Shown piece by piece: positions 34,284 to 43,654 of a stretch of 64,000 nt of DNA (positions are counted from its first letter, which is position 1; each line of letters opens with the position of its first letter). This stretch comes from Petrotoga olearia DSM 13574. GTDB taxonomy: Bacteria; Thermotogota; Thermotogae; Petrotogales; Petrotogaceae. Under the pieces are notes generated by a model that ran no database searches, was not told the origin of the DNA, and saw only the letters and a list, made by a program, of their open reading frames with translations. The DNA is taken from NCBI RefSeq assembly GCF_002895525.1, contig NZ_AZRL01000022.1:186001-250000 (forward strand), given 5' to 3'. Made by a program: the position numbers and the translations under genes.

Positions 34284-35586
34284 CTTCTTCTTCACCTCCC
34301 GTTATCTTTTTAAAAAAAGTTTTGAAGGCGGTTGTTGTTTTTTTGGAAGATTTATTTCTTTTGGGGGATTCAGAACGCGTCTCTCTACTTTTTTCATAAA
34401 GATTTTCTTCCAATAAATCTATTCTATATCTTTCTATTAATCCAAAAACAGTTTGAAACTCTGGATCTTTTACTAACTCATCTGGAACATTCTTGAACGA
34501 GTCGAAAGATACTATAGAACTCTTCCTGAAATTTTCGCCCATCAATTCCTTAATAGTGATCTCAATATTTCTTATCTTTGAACCTCCCCCAGTCAATACT
34601 ATCCCTCCCTGTAAAGCCCCTACTTCAAAAGTTCTTTCATAACCTATTTTTGAGAGTTCTCCATTTAACCTGCTTATGATTTCTCTTACTCTAGCAAAAA
34701 TGATTTTATTTAAAAGACTTAGAGGAACGTAAGAATAACCGCTACCTGTCAATAATTGAAAATTTACCTTTTTCATTGTTTTGGTTTCTCTTGAACATGA
34801 CCCTTCCTCTTCCAATAATCTATGAGCTTCTTTTTCAGAAACCTTAAGTACGTTGGAAATATCTTTTAATACATATTTCATCCCATAAGGAAAAGTGTAG
34901 AATAATTTTGGAATACCGTCCTTAAAGATGATTATCCTACAAGAATTGTAACCAAAATCTATAACTGTAATTCCAACATTTCTATCGTTGGGAGTGGTAA
35001 TAATATAACTATTTGATAAAGTTGAATCGTATATAGGAATTTCAGAAGTATACACAATGTCTTTTAAAACATTAATTAACAGCGAAAAGGCATTCTCATC
35101 TACCCAAACAACATTTAGTGTTGTAGTTAACGACTTTTCCGCAAAAAAAGAAACTGGATTTTTCACCCTTTTTTCGTCAATATGAAACTTCACAAAGTTA
35201 GAATCCAAAATTATTTTTCCTTCGTCTGTGTATTTTTTTATAACGTTTTTTTTGATGTTTCTGAGTTCATTTTCTCTAATTTCTGTTCTTTTACTAAACT
35301 CAACGGTAAAATTCTCTTCAGTGATATTTAAAGCGTTAGTAGAATATCCTACAATAATCTCGGGATTCTTAAACTTTTTTTGAGACTCCTGTTTCAAATT
35401 TTCTATAAGTGTTTCAATTGATTTACGTAATGATTCCATATCTTGAATTTCCCCGTTAATAATACCATCAACTGGCAGTTTACTCAGTGAAATTGGCACT
35501 ATATGCTCGTTTTCATCTGTTTCAAAAAGTATTCCCTTTAGAAAAAAACTACCTATATCAATTCCAATCAAATAATCTTTAGCCAT
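34273..35586 (-). CDS. ftsA: Cell division protein FtsA
   Basis: This actin-like ATPase tethers FtsZ to the membrane. It begins AKDYLIGIDIGSFFLKGILFE (phosphate 1 motif). It has GITVIDFGYNSCRIIIFKDG and GGIVLTGGGSKIRNIE. An amphipathic C-terminal tail (KTTTAFKTFFKKITGGEE) is the likely membrane anchor. The start is ATG 35586 after GGGGGT. The gene overlaps ftsZ by 11 bases and follows the FtsQ-like gene by one base. The sequence is divergent, but the order with ftsZ makes the call secure. Confidence 0.94.
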   Translation of the reverse strand: MAKDYLIGIDIGSFFLKGILFETDENEHIVPISLSKLPVDGIINGEIQDMESLRKSIETLIENLKQESQKKFKNPEIIVGYSTNALNITEENFTVEFSKRTEIRENELRNIKKNVIKKYTDEGKIILDSNFVKFHIDEKRVKNPVSFFAEKSLTTTLNVVWVDENAFSLLINVLKDIVYTSEIPIYDSTLSNSYIITTPNDRNVGITVIDFGYNSCRIIIFKDGIPKLFYTFPYGMKYVLKDISNVLKVSEKEAHRLLEEEGSCSRETKTMKKVNFQLLTGSGYSYVPLSLLNKIIFARVREIISRLNGELSKIGYERTFEVGALQGGIVLTGGGSKIRNIEITIKELMGENFRKSSIVSFDSFKNVPDELVKDPEFQTVFGLIERYRIDLLEENLYEKSRETRSESPKRNKSSKKTTTAFKTFFKKITGGEEEDAL

Positions 35587-35587
35587 A

Positions 35588-36076
35588 TTATAACCCCCGA
35601 TCATCGATTTTAAAAAAACTTTGGTTACTAATAAAATAATTCCCAGGTCCCAAGAATTCTATATTACTAAGTGTTGCTAAAAAATCATTAATTTCTGGTA
35701 ATTTAAGGTATTCAATTCTTATGTTATTATAACAAAGTATTTCTTTATTTGGAAAATTTATTTCTCTAATCGAAGTATTGAAATAAATACCCTTGATAAA
35801 ATTGAGCTCTTCCTCTTTTTTAATTTTGTCTTTCGAAAAAATTACTTCGATGAATTTTGGTTGTGGATAATCGCTAACAAATGTTATTTTATCATATATA
35901 TCAAAATAAAAATATCTATTATTTATTTCTATGTAATAAATACTTTTCTCAGTTTCTATTTTATCTTTATAAGCAAACAGCTCTTCTTGAGTTCCAAAAA
36001 AAGGATGGAGATTGTAAAAACAAATTGTTAAAAGTAGAAGGTAAAAAAAAGTTAAAGTTAATTTTTTCCATTGCAC
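35588..36076 (-). CDS. FtsQ/DivIB-like single-pass membrane protein (tentative)
   Basis: This 162-residue protein has a short cytoplasmic start, a membrane helix at about residues 6-24 (LTLTFFYLLLLTICFYNL), and a beta-rich extracytoplasmic domain of about 135 residues. It lies directly upstream of ftsA-ftsZ, the usual position of ftsQ/divIB, which have the same topology. No clear POTRA signature is visible by eye, so FtsQ identity is inferred from position and topology only. The GTG start at 36076 overlaps the gyrB stop. Confidence 0.75.
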   Translation of the reverse strand: MQWKKLTLTFFYLLLLTICFYNLHPFFGTQEELFAYKDKIETEKSIYYIEINNRYFYFDIYDKITFVSDYPQPKFIEVIFSKDKIKKEEELNFIKGIYFNTSIREINFPNKEILCYNNIRIEYLKLPEINDFLATLSNIEFLGPGNYFISNQSFFKIDDRGL

Positions 36077-38001
36077 TAGATATCGAGCTCTTTCACCTTA
36101 TTAGCATTTGATTCAATAAACTCTCTTCTAACAGAAGGATCATATCCCATGAGTATTTCTAACATCTCCTCTGCCATTTCTAAATCTTCTATCTTTATTT
36201 TTACAAGTTTTCGAGTTTCTCTATCCATAGTAGTCTCTCTCAATTGGTCAGGATTCATTTCTCCTAACCCCTTATATCTTTGTAACCTCCACTTTTTATC
36301 AGCATACTTTTTCTTCAATTCTTCAAGTTCTTCGTCGGAATAAAGATAAAAATGTTGTTTTCCAACCTCAAATCTATACAGAGGTGGTTGAGCAATGTAT
36401 ACATGCCCTTCTTCTATTAGAGAACGCATGTATTTGTGAAAAAGCGTCAATACTAAAGTTCTAATATGGGCACCATCAACATCTGCATCGGTCATTATAA
36501 TGATCTTACCATATCTCAATTTGGACAAATTAAACTCTTCTCCTATGCCAGTACCTAAAGCTGTGAAAATATTTGAAACTTGTTCATTTTTTAAAAGTTT
36601 CAAAAAATCAGTTTTCTCTGCATTAAGAATTTTCCCTCTTAAGGGTAAAATTGCCTGGTACATCCTATCTCTAGCTTGTTTTGCGTTTCCCCCTGCAGAA
36701 TCCCCTTCGACTATAAAAAGCTCAGATTCATTTAAATCCTTCGACGTACAATCTGCCAACTTTCCTGGTAAAGTTGTATTTTCGAATATCGTTTTTCTCT
36801 TGATATTGTCTCTCGCTCGCTTAGCAGCTAGTCTTTTTTTGTAAGCTAAAAACATTCTTTCAAAAATGTTTTTAGCTTCTTTTATATTTGCATCAAAATA
36901 TAAGGATAATTTTTCTGTAGTTATTTGATTTACTGCTTCTCTAGCAAGTTTAGACCCCAATCTTCCCTTTGTTTGACCTTCGAAAACGGGGTTGGGCATT
37001 TTTACATGTATTATGGCTAATAATCCTTCTCTTACATCTTCTCCGCTAAAATTATCGTCTTTTTCCTTTAAAACGTTGTACTTCCTTGCATATTCGTTTG
37101 ATAGTCTAGTTAGAGCTTGCTTGAATCCAGATTCATGTTCTCCACCATCAATAGTTCTAATGTTGTTCACAAAAGAAATAATATTGCTTTCTTCAGAATC
37201 GGTATAAACGAAAGCAATTTCCACTTGAATCTCAGATTCCAACTTGCTATATTGATACAATCCATAAAGATATACCGGCTCGGAAATAGGATTCATCTTT
37301 CGCCGTTTCAAAACGTAATTTATAAATTCACTCAAGCCACCTTGGAAATGGAACTCTTGCCTATAATCTCTTTTCGTATCTTCAAAGATAACTTTCAAGT
37401 TAGGATTTAAAAAGGCTATTTCCTTCAGTCTATTTTCAATTAATCGTGATTCAACGGTTATATCTCCCTCATCGAATATTTCTTTGTCAGGGAGAAATTT
37501 CACAATAGTTCCGGTCTTGTCTGTTTCTCCTATAATAATTAAATCTGTTTGAGGAACACCTTTTGCATACTTTTGATAGTATATTTTCCCGTCTCTGAAG
37601 ACTTTTACTTCCATATATTCCGAAAGAGCGTTAACCACAGATGCTCCTACTCCATGTAACCCTCCACTAACCTTATAAGCTTTTTTATCAAACTTTCCAC
37701 CGGCATGAAGTGAAGTCATAACTAATTCCAATGTATTTTTGTTTTCAGTTGGGTGTATATCTACGGGTATACCTCTTCCATTATCCTCAACTTCAACTGA
37801 ATCATCCTGATTTAAAGTAACTCGAATGGTATCACAAAAGCCATTAACATGCTCATCTATGGCATTATCAATTATCTCGTAAACCATATGGTTTAATCCC
37901 GATTTACCTGTTGATCCAATGTACATTCCAGGCCTTAGTCTAACAGGTTCTAAACCTTTCAAGACCTTTATATCGTTTCCAGAATATGCTTTTTCTACCA
38001 T
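36076..38001 (-). CDS. gyrB: DNA gyrase subunit B
   Basis: GyrB is the ATPase subunit of gyrase. It starts LKGLEPVRLRPGMYIGSTGKSGL, with EIIDNAIDEHVNGF, the ATP lid QTKGRLGSK, and the TOPRIM motifs ELFIVEGDSAGGNAKQARD and IIMTDADVDGAHIRTL. The C-terminal RYKGLGEMNPDQLRETTM confirms the type II topoisomerase B subunit. The length of 641 is normal for the short GyrB class. The Ser in EGDSAGG and similar features do not separate it from ParE; GyrB is the likelier name. Confidence 0.96.
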   Translation of the reverse strand: MVEKAYSGNDIKVLKGLEPVRLRPGMYIGSTGKSGLNHMVYEIIDNAIDEHVNGFCDTIRVTLNQDDSVEVEDNGRGIPVDIHPTENKNTLELVMTSLHAGGKFDKKAYKVSGGLHGVGASVVNALSEYMEVKVFRDGKIYYQKYAKGVPQTDLIIIGETDKTGTIVKFLPDKEIFDEGDITVESRLIENRLKEIAFLNPNLKVIFEDTKRDYRQEFHFQGGLSEFINYVLKRRKMNPISEPVYLYGLYQYSKLESEIQVEIAFVYTDSEESNIISFVNNIRTIDGGEHESGFKQALTRLSNEYARKYNVLKEKDDNFSGEDVREGLLAIIHVKMPNPVFEGQTKGRLGSKLAREAVNQITTEKLSLYFDANIKEAKNIFERMFLAYKKRLAAKRARDNIKRKTIFENTTLPGKLADCTSKDLNESELFIVEGDSAGGNAKQARDRMYQAILPLRGKILNAEKTDFLKLLKNEQVSNIFTALGTGIGEEFNLSKLRYGKIIIMTDADVDGAHIRTLVLTLFHKYMRSLIEEGHVYIAQPPLYRFEVGKQHFYLYSDEELEELKKKYADKKWRLQRYKGLGEMNPDQLRETTMDRETRKLVKIKIEDLEMAEEMLEILMGYDPSVRREFIESNANKVKELDI

Positions 38002-38024
38002 TTAAACACCTCCACAAGCGTTTC

Positions 38025-38315
38025 TCAAGAAACAATTCTAATTCTATTTATCGTTTCATTTTCTAGAATAGAATTTAACGCGTTCAACACTATTTTTTCC
38101 CTAAAAAGTATTTCCTGTTTGACATAATTATTAGAACAGGCTATTTCTAAAACCTTCTCTTTTAAGAGATAATTTTTGACTATCACATGTTTTGATAGAT
38201 TCTCAGGAAGATACTTAGGTATTTCTTCTCTTAATTTCTTTATTATGTATATTTTTTTGTAAACCAAATTTTTTTTAGAAAGTTCTTTTAAAACACCTTC
38301 AAATTTTTCTTCCAT
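38025..38315 (-). CDS. DUF721/DciA-like protein
   Basis: This 96-residue protein has the short DUF721 pattern: LPENLSKHVIVKNYLLKEKVLEIACSNNYVKQEILFREKIVLNALN. DciA proteins load the replicative helicase in many bacteria, and a DUF721 gene often sits next to gyrB. The gyrB start is 24 bases downstream here, which supports the assignment. The sequence is weakly conserved, so confidence is moderate. Confidence 0.72.
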   Translation of the reverse strand: MEEKFEGVLKELSKKNLVYKKIYIIKKLREEIPKYLPENLSKHVIVKNYLLKEKVLEIACSNNYVKQEILFREKIVLNALNSILENETINRIRIVS

Positions 38316-38345
38316 TTAGACCATCTTAATAATAAGCTTTTTCTC

Positions 38346-39161
38346 TCAATCTTCTATTTTTTCTGTTATGAAATCTTTCCAATTATCAAGAATAGCTTCT
38401 GTTACCACACCAGGTACAGTAAAAGTAAAATCGGGAAAAATTCTTCTAACTGGTACTACTCCTCTTGAAGTGTGGGTAAGAAACACTTCCTCGGCAGATA
38501 AAAGTTCCCAAACTTGAACATTTGCTTTCTCTTCAACTTCTAAAGATAAATCATTTGCCAATTCAAGAACATCTTCTCTGGTTATACCTGGCAATATTCC
38601 CGATGAAATATGAGGTGTCAACAACATACCTCCGCTGACGTAAAAAATATTAGAATATGTACCTTCGGTAACATTACCGTATTCATTCAAAACAATAGAA
38701 TCATAATAATAATCATATTTTTTATGCACATATTTGATTGACCCATTTAAAGGTGTTTTTACATAATAAGGAATAATAGGAGATGAAGGTTTCCTTTCTC
38801 TAGCTATATTTACTACCACTCCTTCTTCAATCAGATCCACATCCTCTTTTAACTCTTCAACAAAGCAATAAAATGTTTTATATTTCGAAGTGAAAGGAGT
38901 TACATATATTTTAAATCTGAATTCCTCATAATTATGAATCTTTTTTGCTTGATTTAAAATTATTTTTATCTTTTCCAGAGGTGGTATTTCAAGTGACATA
39001 AAATCAGCAGAACGTTTTAACCTGTCATAATGCCTTTTTAAATTGTAGGGAATGCCTGAATAAGTTCTAAGTACATCATAAATTGAATAACCATTTACAA
39101 AACCTTCATCATCACCGCTAACCAATGGAAATTCTACCCACTCTTTACCATTATAAAACAT
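38346..39161 (-). CDS. Class IV aminotransferase (BCAT/D-amino-acid/ADC lyase type)
   Basis: This fold-type IV PLP enzyme has 271 residues. It has the N-terminal FYNGKEWVEF with GYSIYDVLRTYSGIPYNLKRHYDRLKRSADFM, a catalytic lysine region KTPLNGSIKYVHKKYDYYYDSIVLNEYGNVTEGTYSNIF, and a C-terminal SAEEVFLTHTSRGVVPVRRI. The family includes branched-chain and D-amino-acid aminotransferases and aminodeoxychorismate lyase; the specificity is not readable. ATG 39161 follows AAGGGGTGG and overlaps the mtaB stop by 11 bases; an upstream in-frame extension runs into mtaB and is rejected. Confidence 0.9.
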   Translation of the reverse strand: MFYNGKEWVEFPLVSGDDEGFVNGYSIYDVLRTYSGIPYNLKRHYDRLKRSADFMSLEIPPLEKIKIILNQAKKIHNYEEFRFKIYVTPFTSKYKTFYCFVEELKEDVDLIEEGVVVNIARERKPSSPIIPYYVKTPLNGSIKYVHKKYDYYYDSIVLNEYGNVTEGTYSNIFYVSGGMLLTPHISSGILPGITREDVLELANDLSLEVEEKANVQVWELLSAEEVFLTHTSRGVVPVRRIFPDFTFTVPGVVTEAILDNWKDFITEKIED

Positions 39162-40455
39162 TTGATACCACCCCTTTATTTTCTTTAGACAAAGAAGATA
39201 TTTCAGTCTGCAAAAACTGACCTTTTTCAATTTTTATATCATGAAATTGAATATAATGTGGGATATAATATTCATCATATCCAAAAAAAACATCTTTTAA
39301 ATGGCTTTCTGCCAATACATTAACTTTAGCCCCCATCATACTCTTCAGATAATTTTTTCTTGAGAGATCAGCAATTTTATTCAGTTGTGAAAGTCTTTCC
39401 TTTTTTTCTTTTCCTGGTACCTGATTTTTCATCCTAGCAGCTACTGTTCCTTCACGTGGTGAATACCTAAAACTATGAACTTTTAAAAGCCTAAGTTCTT
39501 CAATTGAATCAAACATGATACGTAAATCTTCCTCATTTTCACCGGGAAACCCAACTATGAGATCACAAGTAATAGAAAAATTTGAATCGTACTTTCTTAA
39601 GTTTTCGATGGCTTTATAAATCATTTTTCTATTATACTTTCTATTCATTGATTCTAAAATTTTATCTGAAAAATGTTGAATTGAAAGATGTATGTGCCTC
39701 TCAAATATTGGATAAGTGTTCAATATAGCAGACAAATTATCGGTTATTATTTCAGGATATAAGGATGTTATCCTTATTCTAACTTCTTTATCGGCAAAAC
39801 TCTTTCCAATTTGATTTAACAGTTCTTCTAATGTTTCAGAATTGTCCAAGCCGTAATATCCTAAATTTGTTCCGGTTAATACTATTTCTTTATAACCTTT
39901 TTCTATGAATTTTTCTATACTTTTTATAACGTCTTTTTTTTGTAAACTTACTATTTTTAATCCTCTCAAAAATTTTATTTTACAGAAGGTACAGGAGTTA
40001 ATACATCCTTCCTCAATAGGTAAAAAGGCCCTTGTTCGGTTACCGTACGGTTCATCAGGAACTAATATGTCATATTTTTCATTATGATACCAAAAGTATT
40101 TATCTGAATATATGCCTTCTTCATCCAATAATCCGTCTATTTGCTTTTTTTCTAAATTACCTAAAACCAAATCTGCGCCTGATTTTTTTAATTCTTCGGG
40201 ATCAGAAACTGAATAGCAACCGGTAGCTATAATTTTTGAATTTTCATTTAATCTTTTTAATCTTCTAATTGTTTGCCGTACTTTCCTCTCAGCCTCTGAA
40301 GTAACACCACAAGTATTTAAAATATAAATATCACTTTCTCCCATTTTTTCTTCAAATACAACATCATAATAAGGAGATAATTTCTCAGCCAGCGCCTGAC
40401 TTTCAGCCTGATTCATTTTACATCCAAAAGTAATAAAAGAAACTTTACGATTCAT
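39151..40455 (-). CDS. mtaB: tRNA t6A37 methylthiotransferase MtaB
   Basis: This radical SAM enzyme adds a methylthio group to t6A37 of tRNA. The N-terminal UPF0004 domain starts SFITFGCKMNQAESQ and binds a second cluster through three cysteines (GCKMNQ, ILNTCGVTS, ATGCYSV). The radical SAM motif is CINSCTFCKIKFLRG. A C-terminal TRAM-like domain follows. GCKMNQ rather than the MiaB motif, and length 434, favour MtaB. It overlaps the CBS-domain gene upstream by 11 bases. Confidence 0.95.
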   Translation of the reverse strand: MNRKVSFITFGCKMNQAESQALAEKLSPYYDVVFEEKMGESDIYILNTCGVTSEAERKVRQTIRRLKRLNENSKIIATGCYSVSDPEELKKSGADLVLGNLEKKQIDGLLDEEGIYSDKYFWYHNEKYDILVPDEPYGNRTRAFLPIEEGCINSCTFCKIKFLRGLKIVSLQKKDVIKSIEKFIEKGYKEIVLTGTNLGYYGLDNSETLEELLNQIGKSFADKEVRIRITSLYPEIITDNLSAILNTYPIFERHIHLSIQHFSDKILESMNRKYNRKMIYKAIENLRKYDSNFSITCDLIVGFPGENEEDLRIMFDSIEELRLLKVHSFRYSPREGTVAARMKNQVPGKEKKERLSQLNKIADLSRKNYLKSMMGAKVNVLAESHLKDVFFGYDEYYIPHYIQFHDIKIEKGQFLQTEISSLSKENKGVVSNVL

Positions 40456-40903
40456 ATTCTATTTCACCGCTTAATGTTTTGCTAAGGAGCCCTATTCTTC
40501 TAATAACCCCCACCAATCTTTCTTCATCATCGACAACGGGCAAAACCTTTAACTTGTTTTTTATAATCACATCTGACACATGTAAAACCGTATCATCAAA
40601 ATAAACCTTAAACGGCCTTTTTTTCATAAAATCGGATACTGGACGATCCAATATTTTTTTTAATCCATTAAAAAATTGATGACTATCAGGTATAAAAGAA
40701 GTAGTTTCCATAAGTTTTAAATACCCTGGAAGAGATGCATCAATTATATCGGTTTCACTTAAATATCCAACCAACCTAAAATTACTTGCAACTATAGGAA
40801 GTGCGGACAAATTATGTCTTTGACATACAGTAATAAAACGTTCTACACTCTCATCCTCCATCAAAGAAGTAAGATCTTTCTCCATTATTTCCATGGCTTT
40901 CAA
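40445..40903 (-). CDS. CBS-domain-pair protein
   Basis: This 152-residue protein consists of two CBS domains, with LSALPIVASNFRLVGYLSETDIIDA in the first and LKVLPVVDDEERLVGVIRRIGLLSK in the second. CBS pairs bind adenosine nucleotides and act as energy sensors. No other domain is present. The start is TTG 40903, six bases after GAGGTG. It lies between PfkB and MtaB, so the target is not obvious. Confidence 0.9.
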   Translation of the reverse strand: MKAMEIMEKDLTSLMEDESVERFITVCQRHNLSALPIVASNFRLVGYLSETDIIDASLPGYLKLMETTSFIPDSHQFFNGLKKILDRPVSDFMKKRPFKVYFDDTVLHVSDVIIKNKLKVLPVVDDEERLVGVIRRIGLLSKTLSGEIEYES

Positions 40904-40919
40904 GGTAAACACCTCTTTG

Positions 40920-41882
40920 TTATTCTAATCTTTCAATGGAAAACCTATTTAAACTTCTTTTTATATCTTCTAAAGTTCCTATCTTTTTTTCTATATAATC
41001 CGTTTTGGAAATGGCACTCGCCATGCCAAATTTGGCAGCTTCAAAATAATTGAAATTATAATTTATTATGTAGTACAATATTCCAGACATAAATGCATCC
41101 CCTGCTCCAAAAAGATGTGACTTTTCGATTCTTTCTTCTGGATTAAAAAGCCAGACACCCTCATTAGTCGTTATTACATCACCAAAAATCTGATAACTCA
41201 TTACAACCAACCTTGCACCATTTTCTATGATTTTTTTTGATACATCAATAAAATCATCTATACTTTCCAAAGCTTTTCCGAAAATTTCTGTTTTTCTTCT
41301 AAAATCTGGTCTCACAACGGTAGGGCAATTATTTAAAATAGCTTCTTCAAAACAAGGTCCAATTGACTCCATATACGTAGTTTTTCCTCTTTTCTTAGCT
41401 TCCAATATCAGATCGGAATAAACACTATTTTTCAATCCTGGCGGAACGCTCCCTGAAACAACCACATGTTCCACTAGCGAAAGAGAATTTTTATATCTCC
41501 TTAAAAAATGATCATAATCTTTATCCTTAATTAAGGGACCTTTACTGTTTATCAATGTTATTACTTCTTTTAAGGGATCTATTATTTCAATGTTTTCTCT
41601 GCTTTCTTCTTCTGAATAAACAAAATTCATTGTTATATTATCATACGACGAAAGTTTGCTCTGAATAACATTACCTATGTGCCCCCCCAAAAAACCGCCT
41701 GCTATGGACTTTATTTGCAAATTAGATAGCATTATAGAAACATTAATCCCTTTGCCTCCAGGCTCCATTTTTGAATTTGAAGAATTTTCAACTCTATACA
41801 TATTCCCTACTTCAAAATTTTCAATAATAACTTCTCTATCCAGCGAAGGATTTAAAGTAACAGATAAAAAATCGTACTCCAT
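40920..41882 (-). CDS. PfkB-family sugar kinase, 1-phosphofructokinase/LacC-like
   Basis: This ribokinase-fold kinase of the FruK/LacC branch starts VTLNPSLDREVIIENFEVG and has PGGKGINVSIMLSNL. The C-terminal catalytic motif is HLFGAGDAFMSGILYYI, with the base Asp in GAGDAF. The substrate is probably a phosphorylated ketose (fructose 1-phosphate or tagatose 6-phosphate). No fructose transporter is nearby. The start is ATG 41882 after AGGAGG. Its leader RNA can fold into a two-step stem (41924-41972). Confidence 0.92.
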   Translation of the reverse strand: MEYDFLSVTLNPSLDREVIIENFEVGNMYRVENSSNSKMEPGGKGINVSIMLSNLQIKSIAGGFLGGHIGNVIQSKLSSYDNITMNFVYSEEESRENIEIIDPLKEVITLINSKGPLIKDKDYDHFLRRYKNSLSLVEHVVVSGSVPPGLKNSVYSDLILEAKKRGKTTYMESIGPCFEEAILNNCPTVVRPDFRRKTEIFGKALESIDDFIDVSKKIIENGARLVVMSYQIFGDVITTNEGVWLFNPEERIEKSHLFGAGDAFMSGILYYIINYNFNYFEAAKFGMASAISKTDYIEKKIGTLEDIKRSLNRFSIERLE

Positions 41883-41923
41883 TAATTTCCTCCTAATACA
41901 TTATTTTTTACTATCGTTGTAAA

Positions 41924-41972
41924 CTTTGAAACTCCCTTTAGCGTCACTTTACTCGCTAACTTACCTTCAAAG
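41924..41972 (-). promoter_or_regulatory. Structured 5' leader of the PfkB-kinase transcript
   Basis: In the region before the kinase start, an outer 7-bp stem (CTTTGAA/TTCAAAG) encloses an inner 6-bp stem (TTAGCG/CGCTAA), with internal loops between. Being nested and unrelated to a T-tract, it does not look like a terminator. It does not match a riboswitch I recognise. The rest of 41973-42101 shows only AT-rich sequence. Confidence 0.45.
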
Positions 41973-42101
41973 AAAGGATTCTAGCCTGTTACCTTTTAAA
42001 AAGCAAAATATTATTTTTGAAAATCTTCTATTTTCTTGTTCAAATAATTACTGTCATTATATTATATCATATCAAACCTAAGTATTATTAACTGAAAAAT
42101 T

Positions 42102-42132
42102 AAAATAACGGGTACAAAATACCCGTTATTTT
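42102..42132 (-). terminator. Intrinsic terminator after the radical SAM/SPASM gene
   Basis: A 13-bp perfect stem (AAAATAACGGGTA/TACCCGTTATTTT) with a 5-base loop lies 33 bases after the stop codon, followed on the minus strand by a T-rich stretch. Confidence 0.92.
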
Positions 42133-42164
42133 AAAAAGATAATACTATTATAAAAGAACTATTA

Positions 42165-43610
42165 TTATGCTTTTTTATCCAAGGCTAATTTTTCTTCATT
42201 TTCTGAATATCTTCTCATCCTTACTTTGTAGTTATATACACCTCTTTTTGAAGGATATTTTTCAGCATAACCTTCTTCGTACCAAAGTTTATCGGCATAT
42301 TTTTTCCATTCATCGGCAAGTTGGTCTAATTCAGGAGCCAATTCATTAACAGTCCGCTCACTACCGGGATGCTGTGGAATAGCGTTGAACTTTTTTACCA
42401 TTGCTCTAAATACCTTAGGATTATCTATTATAGGGCATGGTCTAAACAAATTATTGGAATAAGGAATAGTTCTCTTATAAGCCTCAAAAAACGGCGATTT
42501 TAATATATCTAAAATTCTCTTTTCCCTTATATTATCTACAGCAAACTGTTGGAAGACACAAGGTTCAGCATAACCTTTTGCGTTGATGTGTAAATACTTA
42601 GATCCCGCTGCCAAACAACCGTTGGTTAAAAAACCATGATTCCAAAAATCAGCAACAAAAGCAAACTTTCCACTTAATCTTAACTCTTCCAATTTGTAGA
42701 ATCTTTCGTACCTTTGTTCAGGAGTAGGTACCAAATCCATTGACGCATCCGCTCCTACAGGCATAAATTGAAAAACCCACGCGTAACTCACATTGTTTTC
42801 TTTTAAGTACTCCCAAAAATCGTCGTTCATTATTGCATCGTGATTCTTTCTCGTTGCCGTGACGGAGGCTCCATATATAACACCATTCTCACTCAAGAGC
42901 TTCCAAGCATTCTGAATTTTTTCAAAAACACCTTTACCTCTTCTCCAATCGGTATCGGCTTCATACCCTTCCACTGAGATAGCCAATGTAGCATTACCTA
43001 ATTCTGCCAACTTTTTAGCGTTTTCTTCATTAATCAAGGTCCCATTCGTATAAAGCAAAAAATAAGAATCGTTGAACTCTTCTAATACATCAAATAGATA
43101 AGGATATACAAATGGCTCTCCACCTGTTATAATGAAGAAATAGATACCCAAATCGTTAAATTGTCGAATTACATCAAAAATTTCCTCTTTGGAAAGCATG
43201 TACTTGTGTCCATACATAGCAGCATAACAGCCTACACATCTGAGGTTACATGCATATGTTGGAGAAAGTACAGCTAATTTTGGAAGAACGATTCCATGCT
43301 CATGCATCTTTTCCTGTCTTGTTTTTTCACCAATGGCAAATTCGTTAATGATTAGATTGTTTATTATTTTTTCAACAACTTTGGGATTAGATTTCTTAAA
43401 CAAATTAGCCCAGTTCACGAGCATTGGATCATGATTTTCCGCCCCCGTAGCTAATTTTCTAAGTCCACTTTTCGCAGGTTCCTTAGAGAATTTCGATAAA
43501 GTCCATAACAATTTCCCCAGTTGATCTACATCAGAGTTTCTTACGACGCCGGTTATTAATTTAGAACTTTGTTTAAGTAACATATTTTTCATTGAGTCCA
43601 CAACTGCCAT
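42165..43610 (-). CDS. Radical SAM protein with partial SPASM domain, TetR-controlled
   Basis: This is a 481-residue radical SAM enzyme of unknown function. About 130 helical residues precede the cluster motif CNLRCVGC in VLSPTYACNLRCVGCYAAMYG. The radical SAM barrel has FIITGGEPFVYPYLF. A C-terminal region with CLAAGSKYLHINAKGYAEPC and later FRPCPI resembles a SPASM/Twitch auxiliary-cluster domain, with only three clear cysteines. ATG 43610 is seven bases after AGGAGG. It lies 44 bases downstream of a TetR gene, with a strong terminator after it, so the two form a two-gene unit. Such pairs could respond to a small lipid-like or toxic ligand; this is inference. Confidence 0.88.
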   Translation of the reverse strand: MAVVDSMKNMLLKQSSKLITGVVRNSDVDQLGKLLWTLSKFSKEPAKSGLRKLATGAENHDPMLVNWANLFKKSNPKVVEKIINNLIINEFAIGEKTRQEKMHEHGIVLPKLAVLSPTYACNLRCVGCYAAMYGHKYMLSKEEIFDVIRQFNDLGIYFFIITGGEPFVYPYLFDVLEEFNDSYFLLYTNGTLINEENAKKLAELGNATLAISVEGYEADTDWRRGKGVFEKIQNAWKLLSENGVIYGASVTATRKNHDAIMNDDFWEYLKENNVSYAWVFQFMPVGADASMDLVPTPEQRYERFYKLEELRLSGKFAFVADFWNHGFLTNGCLAAGSKYLHINAKGYAEPCVFQQFAVDNIREKRILDILKSPFFEAYKRTIPYSNNLFRPCPIIDNPKVFRAMVKKFNAIPQHPGSERTVNELAPELDQLADEWKKYADKLWYEEGYAEKYPSKRGVYNYKVRMRRYSENEEKLALDKKA

Positions 43611-43654
43611 ACCGGACACCTCCTAATTTTTGTTATCTTCTGTAAAACTCAAAA

